Below are positions 25,027-35,150 of a stretch of DNA of 64,000 bases, piece by piece (position 1 is the stretch's first letter; every line of letters starts with the position of its first letter). This DNA is from Candidatus Obscuribacterales bacterium (lineage in GTDB: Bacteria > Cyanobacteriota > Vampirovibrionia > Obscuribacterales > Obscuribacteraceae), in NCBI GenBank assembly GCA_019745415.1, contig JAIETF010000007.1, positions 150,137-214,136 on the forward strand. Direction: 5' to 3'. Below the pieces are notes generated by a model. That model was not told where the DNA came from. It searched no databases and was given only the letters and a program-made list of their open reading frames with translations. Position numbers and translations under genes: made by a program.

Positions 25027-28000
25027 TTGTTCAACTCCTGCCGGAGTCAAAGAATAGAGCACGCAAAGCTTTGCTTGCCGATGGAGTCGGGTAATAATAA
25101 GCTCAACTCCTGCCGGAGTTAAAGAATAGAGAACCTATAGGTTTGAATGGTGTATATACCTTGTTTACGCATGCTCAACTCCTGCCGGATTCAAAGAATA
25201 GAGAACTTTCGCAGTCGGAGCGCTAGCCTGACCATCCATCAATGCTCAACTCCTGCCGGATTCAAAGAATAGAGAACCCTCGTTCTTTCTTGCGTTCGTA
25301 GCCTTTTCTCGTATGCTCAACTCCTGCCGGATTCAAAGAATAGAGAACTTGAGGTCCTGTCCAAACATCATTTCATGCACGATTGATGCTCAACTCCTGC
25401 CGGAGTCAAAGAATAGAGAACGTTCGCCCGACTTACGCTCAAACGTGTTGACTTTATGCTCAACTCCTGCCGGAGTCAAAGAATAGAGAACTTGCAATCA
25501 ACGGTCGAGTGGGTGATATCACCACTTACAAATGCTCAACTCCTGCCGGAGTCAAAGAATAGAGAACATCAGCTTCCGACGCATTCTTTACTTTTGCAAG
25601 CGCATGCTCAACTCCTGCCGGAGTCAAAGAATAGAGAACTCGGTAAAAGTCTCACCATCAATCAACACATGCCCATATGCTCAACTCCTGCCGGAGTCAA
25701 AGAATAGAGAACTTTGACATGCCAGCGCCCGGTCTTACGCTTCTGCTCATGCTCAACTCCTGCCGGAGTCAAAGAATAGAGAACGTCGATATGCACACCC
25801 TCGGCGCTTACTGTCTGGAATGCTCAACTCCTGCCGGAGTCAAAGAATAGAGAACTCTTCTTGTTAAGGCGAAGCTGATTGCCGAGGTCGAATGCTCAAC
25901 TCCTGCCGGAGTCAAAGAATAGAGAACCTTGTTCTGGCTCACTAAAATACCTCGGTTGTCTTGATGCTCAACTCCTGCCGGAGTCAAAGAATAGAGAACT
26001 AGGGTAGTGAGAGCCAGAAGTTTGTGGGAACTAATATGCTCAACTCCTGCCGGAGTCAAAGAATAGAGAACCGCCAGTCGGTAACTGAAAGCTAGCGCCA
26101 GGAACCATATGCTCAACTCCTGCCGGAGTCAAAGAATAGAGAACACGGAGCGCTTTTAGGCATCTTTGGCAGCTTTAGTCCATGCTCAACTCCTGCCGGA
26201 GTCAAAGAATAGAGAACTGCCCTCGCCTGTGGTGTCAGTCCAAATTTTTCAGATGCTCAACTCCTGCCGGAGTCAAAGAATAGAGAACATTACAATCTTC
26301 CAAGTTAGTTACCTCCTGCTTCCTATGCTCAACTCCTGCCGGAGTCAAAGAATAGAGAACTGCCTTCAAGTTTTTTTCCAGTTCCGCAAGTTCAGATGCT
26401 CAACTCCTGCCGGAGTCAAAGAATAGAGAACTCGCCTGCTTATTGCTTGTAATGTCGAAAGAAGAATATGCTCAACTCCTGCCGGAGTCAAAGAATAGAG
26501 AACGCAAAGCAAGCACAGAAAGCAGAGCAAGCGAAACAGGCTATGCTCAACTCCTGCCGGAGTCAAAGAATAGAGAACACCAAATCCGCCGCCAAACATT
26601 TGCGCAAAAGCATGCTCAACTCCTGCCGGAGTCAAAGAATAGAGAACTGCTGGCTGGGGTTTCGTAGAGCTTCACCCCGATATGGAATGCTCAACTCCTG
26701 CCGGAGTCAAAGAATAGAGAACAGCTTTCAAGCTGAAGATGATAAGCCCTGGGATGAATGCTCAACTCCTGCCGGAGTCAAAGAATAGAGAACCAGCTAT
26801 GCAGATTTAGCCAAACTAAATTAGAATTATGCTCAACTCCTGCCGGAGTCAAAGAATAGAGAACACGAACACCCCCGACCGGTGGAGAGACCACCGAGCA
26901 ATGCTCAACTCCTGCCGGAGTCAAAGAATAGAGAACCTCGCTGCAATTATCGGCGGTGCCTATGCGCAAATGCATGCTCAACTCCTGCCGGAGTCAAAGA
27001 ATAGAGAACATCCTCGAAAAATTAGGCGCAAATCAGAAGCGTCGATAATGCTCAACTCCTGCCGGAGTCAAAGAATAGAGAACGCCGTGCAAAGCCAAGA
27101 TTCTTTTAGCGTTACCGAATGCTCAACTCCTGCCGGAGTCAAAGAATAGAGAACCACAGAATCCAATAGCGGTAAGGCTGGCTCTGCTATGCTCAACTCC
27201 TGCCGGAGTCAAAGAATGGAGAACAACAACCCTAAACAACCTTAGCCGTCTCTTCTTTATGCTCAACTCCTGCCGGAGTCAAAGAATAGAGAACATCGTT
27301 CGTGGATTCAGGCACAGAACGACCTTTACTTATGCTCAACTCCTGCCGGAGTCAAAGAATAGAGAACCTCCGGCTCTTAGTAATCCGCCGTTTGCGTATC
27401 CCTTATGCTCAACTCCTGCCGGAGTCAAAGAATAGAGAACTTCGTTGCGACTGCTCACGCTTACGAGCTGCCTCGAATGCTCAACTCCTGCCGGAGTCAA
27501 AGAATAGAGAACTGCGTGCTCCACCGTCCAATCTTTGACGTACTTATATGCTCAACTCCTGCCGGAGTCAAAGAATAGAGAACCACCAGTTTTTAAAGCG
27601 ATGCTTAAGCAGTCTAAAATGCTCAACTCCTGCCGGAGTCAAAGAATAGAGAACGGCTTCTGGAATTGCCAAGTTAACGGGCATAACCTATGCTCAACTC
27701 CTGCCGGAGTCAAAGAATAGAGAACGGCTCTCTCATTTTTCGCCATCCAGTCACCTGTGCTATGCTCAACTCCTGCCGGAGTCAAAGAATAGAGAACCCG
27801 ACCTCTTTGAAGCCTTCGACGGTAAAGGTCGTTTTATGCTCAACTCCTGCCGGAGTCAAAGAATAGAGAACCTCATCAGCAAGGCTTTCATTGGCAAGCT
27901 GCTTGATATGCTCAACTCCTGCCGGAGTCAAAGAATAGAGAACATTATAAAGACGATCCCTTCCACGAGATCGCGCTGCTATGCTCAACTCCTGCCGGAG

Positions 28001-31000
28001 TCAAAGAATAGAGAACAACGGAAGTTTCAATCAGCGACGAGCAGGAAGAACGATGCTCAACTCCTGCCGGAGTCAAAGAATAGAGAACAAACAGTCCTTG
28101 CTCCCCTTTGTATGGAATTGGCTATGCTCAACTCCTGCCGGAGTCAAAGAATAGAGAACTTAAGTCGAGCGGGCAAACCACTTTCTGAAGCGTTATGCTC
28201 AACTCCTGCCGGAGTCAAAGAATAGAGAACCACAATTACAACACAAAAAGGGCAGTGATCGAGTAATGCTCAACTCCTGCCGGAGTCAAAGAATAGAGAA
28301 CGTTTTGTCTTTGACTGGTTGAATGACCAATGGCTATGCTCAACTCCTGCCGGAGTCAAAGAATAGAGAACGTCGTCCGGCACCGGGTCGTAATTTGCCT
28401 GTCCGCGATGCTCAACTCCTGCCGGAGTCAAAGAATAGAGAACTACTCTGAGCTTTCTATGGCTTTGTTTTTTCATCGATGCTCAACTCCTGCCGGAGTC
28501 AAAGAATAGAGAACTACACAGACGCAGCCGGTGAGCCTGTCGTGGAATAATGCTCAACTCCTGCCGGAGTCAAAGAATAGAGAACCAGAGAGCCAGGCAT
28601 GTAACTGCTAAAATAATTGGTTTATGCTCAACTCCTGCCGGAGTCAAAGAATAGAGAACTGCCAGACACGTTTTGCCCCAATTGCAATCGTACCGAATGC
28701 TCAACTCCTGCCGGAGTCAAAGAATAGAGAACAAGGACCTTCTTGTAATAGGTCACTTCAAAATAGGGATGCTCAACTCCTGCCGGAGTCAAAGAATAGA
28801 GAACTTCGCTATCCCGGCGGTAAGTCGCGAGTCGCTAACATGCTCAACTCCTGCCGGAGTCAAAGAATAGAGAACTTTAAAGCCTGTTTGCCAATTGGTT
28901 CCCAATCGTCATGCTCAACTCCTGCCGGAGTCAAAGAATAGAGAACCTTAGCCGACTTCAATAAATTTATATCGCTCTCTTTATGCTCAACTCCTCCCGG
29001 AGTCAAAGAATAGAGAACCTACGTGCTGGTCCCACTGATAGATCGGCTTGTCGCTATGCTCAACTCCTGCCGGAGTCAAAGAATAGAGAACCACCACGCA
29101 TCAGAGAGCGCTTGTAGGCACTCGTATGCTCAACTCCTGCCGGAGTCAAAGAATAGAGAACCTCGATCTCTTGCTCTTGTACGGCGTCAAATCGGTGATG
29201 CTCAACTCCTGCCGGAGTCAAAGAATAGAGAACCTTGAACACGTCCTTAGACAGGAGCTTACCGCTCAAGACGATGCTCAACTCCTGCCGGAGTCAAAGA
29301 ATAGAGAACGCCCATGCCAGCGGCAATGCGAGACATCAGCTCCGGATGCTCAACTCCTGCCGGAGTCAAAGAATAGAGAACATCCAGCCAGTCAGCGATT
29401 ATGTCGCCGTGGCAAGTGCTCAACTCCTGCCGGAGTCAAAGAATAGAGAACTTTCTCCTTTAGTTTCTTGTCGCCCACTCGCTGAGTGCTCAACTCCTGC
29501 CGGAGTCAAAGAATAGAGAACATCTTCTCTGAGTGTTCTCGTTATAACTTCTTTACTGTGCTCAACTCCTGCCGGAGTCAAAGAATAGAGAACCTTTGTG
29601 GCTTTGGTCCACTTGAGCGACTGAACGAAGTGCTCAACTCCTGCCGGAGTCAAAGAATAGAGAACCCGGTTGATTTTTTCCCTCACCCATTCAACATGCA
29701 CGTGCTCAACTCCTGCCGGAGTCAAAGAATAGAGAACCAGGGAAAGAACGCAGGAAATCACACCGGTATATACGTGCTCAACTCCTGCCGGAGTCAAAGA
29801 ATAGAGAACGCGCTAGAGAGCTGGGCGCATCGAACGCCGATATGTGCTCAACTCCTGCCGGAGTCAAAGAATAGAGAACAAGGCAGACCGGCAAGCGGAA
29901 ACAACGGCGCACAGTGCTCAACTCCTGCCGGAGTCAAAGAATAGAGAACGCTTGGTTGCTTTTGCAAGCCTGATGCTTGCCACGGCGAGTGCTCAACTCC
30001 TGCCGGAGTCAAAGAATAGAGAACAGTGTCAAGAATTTAGCTACTTCCGAGCAGCTGTGTGCTCAACTCCTGCCGGAGTCAAAGAATAGAGAACTGGCCA
30101 GCCAGTAGAGACCGGTTTACCAGGGAGTGTGTGCTCAACTCCTGCCGGAGTCAAAGAATAGAGAACTTCCTTATTACTTGCTTCGTTTCTTTGAGAAAGC
30201 TAAGTGCTCAACTCCTGCCGGAGTCAAAGAATAGAGAACTATTCATAGCGACATGCCAGAGGAAGGGGAAATAATGTGCTCAACTCCTGCCGGAGTCAAA
30301 GAATAGAGAACAGCTTTTGAGTATCAATTTTAGTAGTTGTTCTTCAGTGTGCTCAACTCCTGCCGGAGTCAAAGAATAGAGAACATGGTGTGCCAATAAT
30401 TTGCTGGACCAACAAGAAACGGTGCTCAACTCCTGCCGGAGTCAAAGAATAGAGAACAGATTGCCGTTACAGTATTTTGGACAGAGGAATAATGTGCTCA
30501 ACTCCTGCCGGAGTCAAAGAATAGAGAACGCCTAATTGGTGACTGTAAACCACCCGGCACAGGCAGGTGCTCAACTCCTGCCGGAGTCAAAGAATAGAGA
30601 ACCAACAATTGAGCGCAAACATCGACCAGACTAGAGCAGGTGCTCAACTCCTGCCGGAGTCAAAGAATAGAGAACACGATACTCACATTCCCGCTGAATT
30701 GCTGCCAGTTGCGGTGCTCAACTCCTGCCGGAGTCAAAGAATAGAGAACCCAACAGCAAAGATGTTAGTACCGACTATGGTTGTGAGTGCTCAACTCCTG
30801 CCGGAGTCAAAGAATAGAGAACAATAAATATATACACTTGTATGTACACACGGATATAAAGTGCTCAACTCCTGCCGGAGTCAAAGAATAGAGAACCCAA
30901 CTTCTTCCCAGTGCGATAGATAATTGAAAGGTGCTCAACTCCTGCCGGAGTCAAAGAATAGAGAACTTTTAAGAGCCTTATCGCCTAATTGCTGCTCAAG

Positions 31001-31187
31001 CTCGAGTGCTCAACTCCTGCCGGAGTCAAAGAATAGAGAACCCAGTCAAAGTTTGAGGAACCAACATTCAAAGACCAGGTGCTCAACTCCTGCCGGAGTC
31101 AAAGAATAGAGAACCACCGGGTTCATACTCTTTGCCCTTGCTATTGATGGAGTGCTCAACTCCTGCCGGAGTCAAAGAATAGAGAAC
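25027..31187 (-). CRISPR. CRISPR array, 86 repeats of 36 bp and 85 spacers
   Basis: I counted 86 repeat starts from 25027 to 31152 at intervals of 69-76 bases, giving 85 spacers of 33-40 bases. On the plus strand the repeat begins (A/G)TGCTCAACTCC, has the short inverted repeat ACTCC-TGCC-GGAGT, and ends AATAGAGAAC. The left end is degenerate: repeat 1 begins TTGT and ends GAGCAC, repeat 2 begins AAG and has GAGTT, and repeats 3-5 share GATTC. That is the old, leader-distal end, so the leader is on the right and transcription is on the minus strand. In that direction the hairpin sits seven bases before the repeat's 3' end, fitting Cas6 cleavage with an eight-base 5' handle. Repeats 3-61 begin with A; repeats 62-86 (from 29416) begin with G. 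Single-base variants occur at repeat 31 (27189) and repeat 56 (28983). Confidence 0.98.
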
Positions 31188-31436
31188 AGCGAGCCCTGAA
31201 AACACCATAGGTATTTTATCCGATCAGTCAAAATCAAGTACCTTAAGAAGAACTGTGCCATATATGCGCTTTTCACTCAATTATCTCGCAAATGAAGAGT
31301 CAATTAAACGGAAATAGCTTTACTCTTGGAACTTTGCAAGGACCCATATCCAATAAAACCTCCAGAAACCAGGAAACGGTGGACCTAACTCGAAAACAAT
31401 CCTAGAAAGTTTGAATTATATCGAAAGGTCCATGAA
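31188..31436 (-). promoter_or_regulatory. CRISPR leader between array and cas2
   Basis: This 249-base A/T-rich stretch separates the newest repeat from the cas2 stop and holds no gene. On the minus strand it contains TTGACT words and A/T-rich hexamers (TAATTG, TAAAAT) close to the first repeat, but none at ideal 17-base spacing, so the exact array promoter is not assigned. New spacers should be inserted at its edge, at 31187/31188. Confidence 0.6.
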
Positions 31437-31730
31437 CTAAATAATTGCAAACTTAGGATCATCACTAGACCACTCTTCCGGACGATTAACGAGAGCAATT
31501 CTATCAACACAATTGCCACATAGTGGCACAAGCAAAATGCTGTCTTCATCGCTCAAGACCTGTGCAAGTTCCCACCGAAGTTGTTCAAGCATTCGCTTGC
31601 TCATACGGCATCTAAAGATTGAATATTGAATTCGCTCGCCGTAGCCATTCAACAACTTGTATGCTTTCCTCCATCGCCGAGGATCCCTTATATCGTAACA
31701 AACCATGTACCAATCTCTTTGTCCAGCCAT
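31437..31730 (-). CDS. cas2: CRISPR-associated endoribonuclease Cas2
   Basis: A 97-residue ferredoxin-fold protein that pairs with Cas1 to form the spacer integration complex. The N-terminal strand MVCYDIRDPRRWRKAYKLL carries the conserved Asp (D13). The YGERIQYSIFRCRMS segment is the family signature. It starts three bases after the cas4-cas1 stop and is the last gene of the operon, 249 bases from the array. Confidence 0.96.
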   Translation of the reverse strand: MAGQRDWYMVCYDIRDPRRWRKAYKLLNGYGERIQYSIFRCRMSKRMLEQLRWELAQVLSDEDSILLVPLCGNCVDRIALVNRPEEWSSDDPKFAII

Positions 31731-31733
31731 ATT

Positions 31734-33428
31734 TCACCGAAGCCTCAATCTTGCATAGAGACCACCTTCAGTCATCCACTCTTTCTCTAAAAGCCGAACT
31801 TCCAGCTCGATCATCCTCGCATAACTTAGGGAGTATCCAATGATTGGATGCTTCCAAGAGTCGGCTTTGCGTCTCTCATAGACCTCAATAAAACGACGTT
31901 TTCCAGAGTCACTCAACCAGACCTGCCCCGGTGTCTCAACAAAGTCCTCCGAAGGACTCCACTGAAGTCTGTTGATAGAGTTCAGTACGGGAATGTCAAC
32001 CAGCAGACATCGAAAGACCTCCATAACATCCAACGCCAATGGCGGCGCAGATGAACGAGGTTGATGATAGAAACCAAACGCAGGCTCTAGTCCAACAACA
32101 TTTAGGGCTTGAATTACATCCTTCAAGAGCATTCCGTAACCGTAGCTCAACAAAGCATTAACCCGGTCTTTCGGCGGTCTTCTATTCCTTCTATGGAATC
32201 TGAGCGCCTCAGGAACTTCTTCAGAAAGTAAATCATCAAAAGCAGAAAAATATAGAGCGGCAGCGCCTCCCTCAAACCCTCTTAACTTCTCGACGGCTGA
32301 AACGGAAGGAACCAAACGCTGAAGAACCTTTATCTTCTTTATTACATCTCCGAGATTCTCGTGTCCTTGTTCTGTTCGACTCAAGGTCCTCTTCAAAACT
32401 TGTCTTTGCATGTCCATTCTGCAAAGCACAGTCTGCTTAGCAAGCTTCAAACAAAGGTCAGGATCTAGCAAAGCCTTAAACTGCCTAATTTTCTGCTGAA
32501 CTCTGTTTGATCGAGCAGAAGAGAAACATCCTAGGTACTGACCGCTGCTAGCGACGTAATGAACACCAACTCCTTCTTCGGCACAAAATCGAAGTGCTTG
32601 CGTTGAGATCTGAGAGAAACCGTTAATGACAATCTGGGAAACATCATTTACGGGAAGTTTAACGGTCTTGCTATTGCTATCTTTATACTCAATTTTCAAC
32701 TGGTCACCGGTTCTTCCAATCTTTGCCCCCTGTTCCACAATATGAATAACCTTTCTATCGTCATCAGGCGGAAAAAGTCTTAAAGCAGGCAAATTACCAT
32801 TAGACTCTTCCCTTGAGGAATGTTTAGTGAATCTTGCCTCCTCGGGGAGACACACTGGAGCCAGTGAACACTTAACGCATAATCGCTGATTATCTGTAAC
32901 TGGAGGTCTCTCAACACTCGACCGAAGTTGTCTTGCCTCTGCGATAGCAGAAATCACTTCCGCTCTCGCTTCTTCATCGACAATAATTTTCACCAGTACA
33001 TTATCACCATGGTAGCGAACGCGAGCTTCCGTAACTTGACATTCTCGGGCATTTTCAACAAGCAGCGCGTAAGCTAGAACCTGCAGCCTATCACTAGGCC
33101 AAGCTTCAGGCTTGCTGCCGTCAGTCCTCATGGACCGTCCACGCTTGTGCTCATAGGGAATAATGCAACCATCCTTGGTGCGCAGCGCATCAACCTTTCC
33201 CCTTAAGCCTAAGCTCGAACTCTCTAGACTAAGAGAGCACCAATCATTCTCATCATCTTCAAGTTCTGTGTGAAGCCTTCTCCCGGCGAAAACAGCCTCA
33301 TCTTGTACATACTGCTGCTCAACCTCTTCAAGATAGAAGAGCCTTCTGCAATATCTAAGAGCATGGAGAGCATTCACTCTCAATGAGTCTTGTTCACATC
33401 TGCTTATCGAACCAGCATCCAATGTCAA
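31734..33428 (-). CDS. cas4-cas1: Cas4-Cas1 fusion protein
   Basis: A 564-residue fusion that selects and integrates new spacers. The Cas4 part (residues 1-200) is a RecB-type nuclease. It has D80 (GKVDAL), E93 and K95 (YEHKRG) and the QVLAYAL motif near 116. The four cysteines expected for an iron-sulfur cluster are C27, C184, C187 and C193. The Cas1 part (about 225-564) has the catalytic E386 (GFEGGAAALYF), H455 (GFYHQP) and D467/E470 (ALDVMEVFR). Both halves therefore look active. Cas4 trims prespacers and reads the PAM. The start is TTG at 33428 or 33422 behind GGAGGGG. A 130-base gap separates it from cas5, so adaptation genes may have their own promoter. Confidence 0.94.
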   Translation of the reverse strand: MTLDAGSISRCEQDSLRVNALHALRYCRRLFYLEEVEQQYVQDEAVFAGRRLHTELEDDENDWCSLSLESSSLGLRGKVDALRTKDGCIIPYEHKRGRSMRTDGSKPEAWPSDRLQVLAYALLVENARECQVTEARVRYHGDNVLVKIIVDEEARAEVISAIAEARQLRSSVERPPVTDNQRLCVKCSLAPVCLPEEARFTKHSSREESNGNLPALRLFPPDDDRKVIHIVEQGAKIGRTGDQLKIEYKDSNSKTVKLPVNDVSQIVINGFSQISTQALRFCAEEGVGVHYVASSGQYLGCFSSARSNRVQQKIRQFKALLDPDLCLKLAKQTVLCRMDMQRQVLKRTLSRTEQGHENLGDVIKKIKVLQRLVPSVSAVEKLRGFEGGAAALYFSAFDDLLSEEVPEALRFHRRNRRPPKDRVNALLSYGYGMLLKDVIQALNVVGLEPAFGFYHQPRSSAPPLALDVMEVFRCLLVDIPVLNSINRLQWSPSEDFVETPGQVWLSDSGKRRFIEVYERRKADSWKHPIIGYSLSYARMIELEVRLLEKEWMTEGGLYARLRLR

Positions 33429-33558
33429 TCCCCTCCAAAATAAGCTCTAGCAATTAGGCTTAACGAAAAGCCCTACTAAAGCTATCGCCTTTCGGCGTCA
33501 AGGAACTGTCATAAGATATTCAATTATCAGGGTGCAATATTCCGAATCGGAACTTTAG
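33429..33558 (-). promoter_or_regulatory. Gap between interference and adaptation genes
   Basis: All other cas junctions overlap or are at most 14 bases apart, so this 130-base gap stands out. It holds the inverted repeat TTCCGA-A-TCGGAA (33540-33552) and, on the minus strand, a TTGACG hexamer next to a small GCC-GAAA-GGC hairpin. A promoter for cas4-cas1 and cas2 is plausible but unproven. Confidence 0.4.
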
Positions 33559-34254
33559 CTATGTGGGAGCCTCCGGCGTCCAGGTCCAGGCAGAATCGGG
33601 AGGTTCGGGTTCTAGCTGCGCAGTAGGTGCATAAAGCGCGCTTACACTCTTGCTCGAATCAACTCTATCAATCTTCACCGACAATCGGCATGAGCCTTTC
33701 ACTGGTAGCTTTTCTGCACATATAGGAGTGTACCAATGTGCAGCTTGGGGTGCGCGAGAGACTCGAATATCATCAAATAGCAAATTATTGTCTCCAGCAA
33801 ACGGAAGACCGTATAAACGGCTTCCCAATTTTCCTTCTACACCGCCTTGGATACGATTGATAATTTCAGGATCCTCAGATTGAACTCCAACAACACAATT
33901 CAGTCCAGCAAGGAGCTCTCTCTTGGCTGGTACAATCCAGTACTTGGAGCCTTTAGCCCTGTCTACAAACTCCTTACCAGAGGCTCCTACTGGATAAGTA
34001 TGAAGCTGCTGATAAAGAGTAATCTTTTCACCAAACTCTATAGCCCCGAGAGCCAATCTAAGTTTCGGAGCGTTAGGATCGATCTGAGTGACAGGACCAT
34101 CAACGTCAGTTCTCACCTCAATACCAGCCAGGTTAAGCGCTAGGCCCCAAGCAGCAGAAAACGGAATGATAGGGCTTGTGCTTCTAAAGACACCTGCTTG
34201 AAAATATCGAAACGCAGCAAAAGGTGCAGAAAGTTTGAGCCATATCTCATTCAT
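33559..34254 (-). CDS. cas5: Cascade subunit Cas5 (Cmx5/DevS-like)
   Basis: A 231-residue RAMP-fold subunit that caps the 5' handle of the crRNA in the interference complex. The N-terminal strand and glycine-poor loop (WLKLSAPFAAFRYFQAGVFRSTSPIIPFSAAWGLALNL) correspond, read in parts, to the Cas5 family start where the PFS/PTPSAAWGL motif follows the first strand. A C-terminal Pro/Glu-rich tail is probably disordered. It overlaps cas7 by four bases. Size and position match DevS of the Myxococcus dev operon type. Confidence 0.85.
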   Translation of the reverse strand: MNEIWLKLSAPFAAFRYFQAGVFRSTSPIIPFSAAWGLALNLAGIEVRTDVDGPVTQIDPNAPKLRLALGAIEFGEKITLYQQLHTYPVGASGKEFVDRAKGSKYWIVPAKRELLAGLNCVVGVQSEDPEIINRIQGGVEGKLGSRLYGLPFAGDNNLLFDDIRVSRAPQAAHWYTPICAEKLPVKGSCRLSVKIDRVDSSKSVSALYAPTAQLEPEPPDSAWTWTPEAPT

Positions 34255-35150
34255 TTCTTTGCTCCTGCGGCAGATACCTGCTCAGCAATCGCCTTGAGAC
34301 AGATTTGAGTATTCTCGAAGAGATGCGCTCCAGCATCTGTGAGTCTCTGTTTTTCAGACTTCTCCATGTTTCTGACAAGCTCACCAGCAATCCAAAATTC
34401 AGACGCAGGCAGATCATTTTCATTTAGACGGCTAAGTTCAGGAAACTCACCAGCCTCATTAAAACCATAGGTGTTGAACCCCGCAACCAAACTCTGGCTA
34501 ATGCGAATAACCAGACTTCGCGGCGCCATCTCAAAAAAGCTTCTAGCATGCCCACCAGCAACGTTGGAAAGCTCACCTATCGACTCAAGGAGTACGGCAG
34601 TCCATTTAGGACCGTTAGAGTTCTTCATGCAGTCTGCTATAGATAACGCGAAGGGATACTGAAATGCCGTATAAGAGATCTCCTTATGAAGAAGTCCAGA
34701 ATTATCCTGGTTCTTCCAGGGGCTACCACCGGCATTCTGAGGACTCTGATGAAAAGTTGCATCAAACCTATAAGGGCTCAAGGCTACAGCTAAATTCATT
34801 CGCAATATACTATCTCTCTTAGCGGGCCTACCGGTTGGCTTCATTGTCTTTCCATCGGCTACCATGTAACCAAAAAAGAAATCATCGGCATACTTGTCTG
34901 CATTCGGAAAGTCCTTAAACTCCACTGCAAGCTGGTCTTCATTGTGCAATCGGCTTCGATTACATTCCAATCCTTTTAAAGCTATTACCTCCCTAAGAGC
35001 ATTTCGCATTGATTCAGGACTAATAACTGCATATTCCTTGCCGGCGCGTGTTATCTTCTGAATCACCGTTCTATTCGCTTCACTCTCTCCTCGATAGTTT
35101 GAACTTGGAGCCACATAAGTTAGCACCGTACCGAAAATATTCTTAGTCAT
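34251..35150 (-). CDS. cas7: Cascade backbone subunit Cas7 (DevR/Cst2-like)
   Basis: A 299-residue backbone protein that polymerises along the spacer part of the crRNA. The start MTKNIFGTVLTYVAPSSNYRG and the later GGHARSFFEMAPRSLVIRIS segment are typical of the Cas7/DevR family. The second segment is the glycine-rich RNA-binding loop. ATG 35150 is chosen because CAGGAGG lies nine bases upstream. It overlaps the cas8 stop by eight bases, and its own stop overlaps cas5 by four. An upstream in-frame extension to 35231 lies inside cas8 and is unlikely. Confidence 0.9.
   Translation of the reverse strand: MTKNIFGTVLTYVAPSSNYRGESEANRTVIQKITRAGKEYAVISPESMRNALREVIALKGLECNRSRLHNEDQLAVEFKDFPNADKYADDFFFGYMVADGKTMKPTGRPAKRDSILRMNLAVALSPYRFDATFHQSPQNAGGSPWKNQDNSGLLHKEISYTAFQYPFALSIADCMKNSNGPKWTAVLLESIGELSNVAGGHARSFFEMAPRSLVIRISQSLVAGFNTYGFNEAGEFPELSRLNENDLPASEFWIAGELVRNMEKSEKQRLTDAGAHLFENTQICLKAIAEQVSAAGAKK

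Noticed and set aside
25456..31109. Many open frames across the CRISPR array on both strands, with recurring peptides such as LNSCRSQRIEN and VLYSLTPAGVEH
   Set aside because: They are produced by translation of the 36-bp repeat, which happens to lack stops in several frames and contains ATG in the older repeats. Spacers change the rest at random, and no ribosome binding sites precede them.
25027..31187. Plus-strand transcription of the array, suggested by the repeat end GAGAAC resembling the common GAAAC ending
   Set aside because: The degenerate repeats are at the left, the cas genes and gap are at the right, and the repeat hairpin is seven bases from the 3' end only when read on the minus strand.
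31734..33428. Classification of the CRISPR locus as type I-G because of the Cas4-Cas1 fusion
   Set aside because: Cas5 and Cas6 are separate proteins here, and Cas6, Cas7 and Cas5 look like Cmx6, DevR and DevS. Type I-G has a Cas5-Cas6 fusion.
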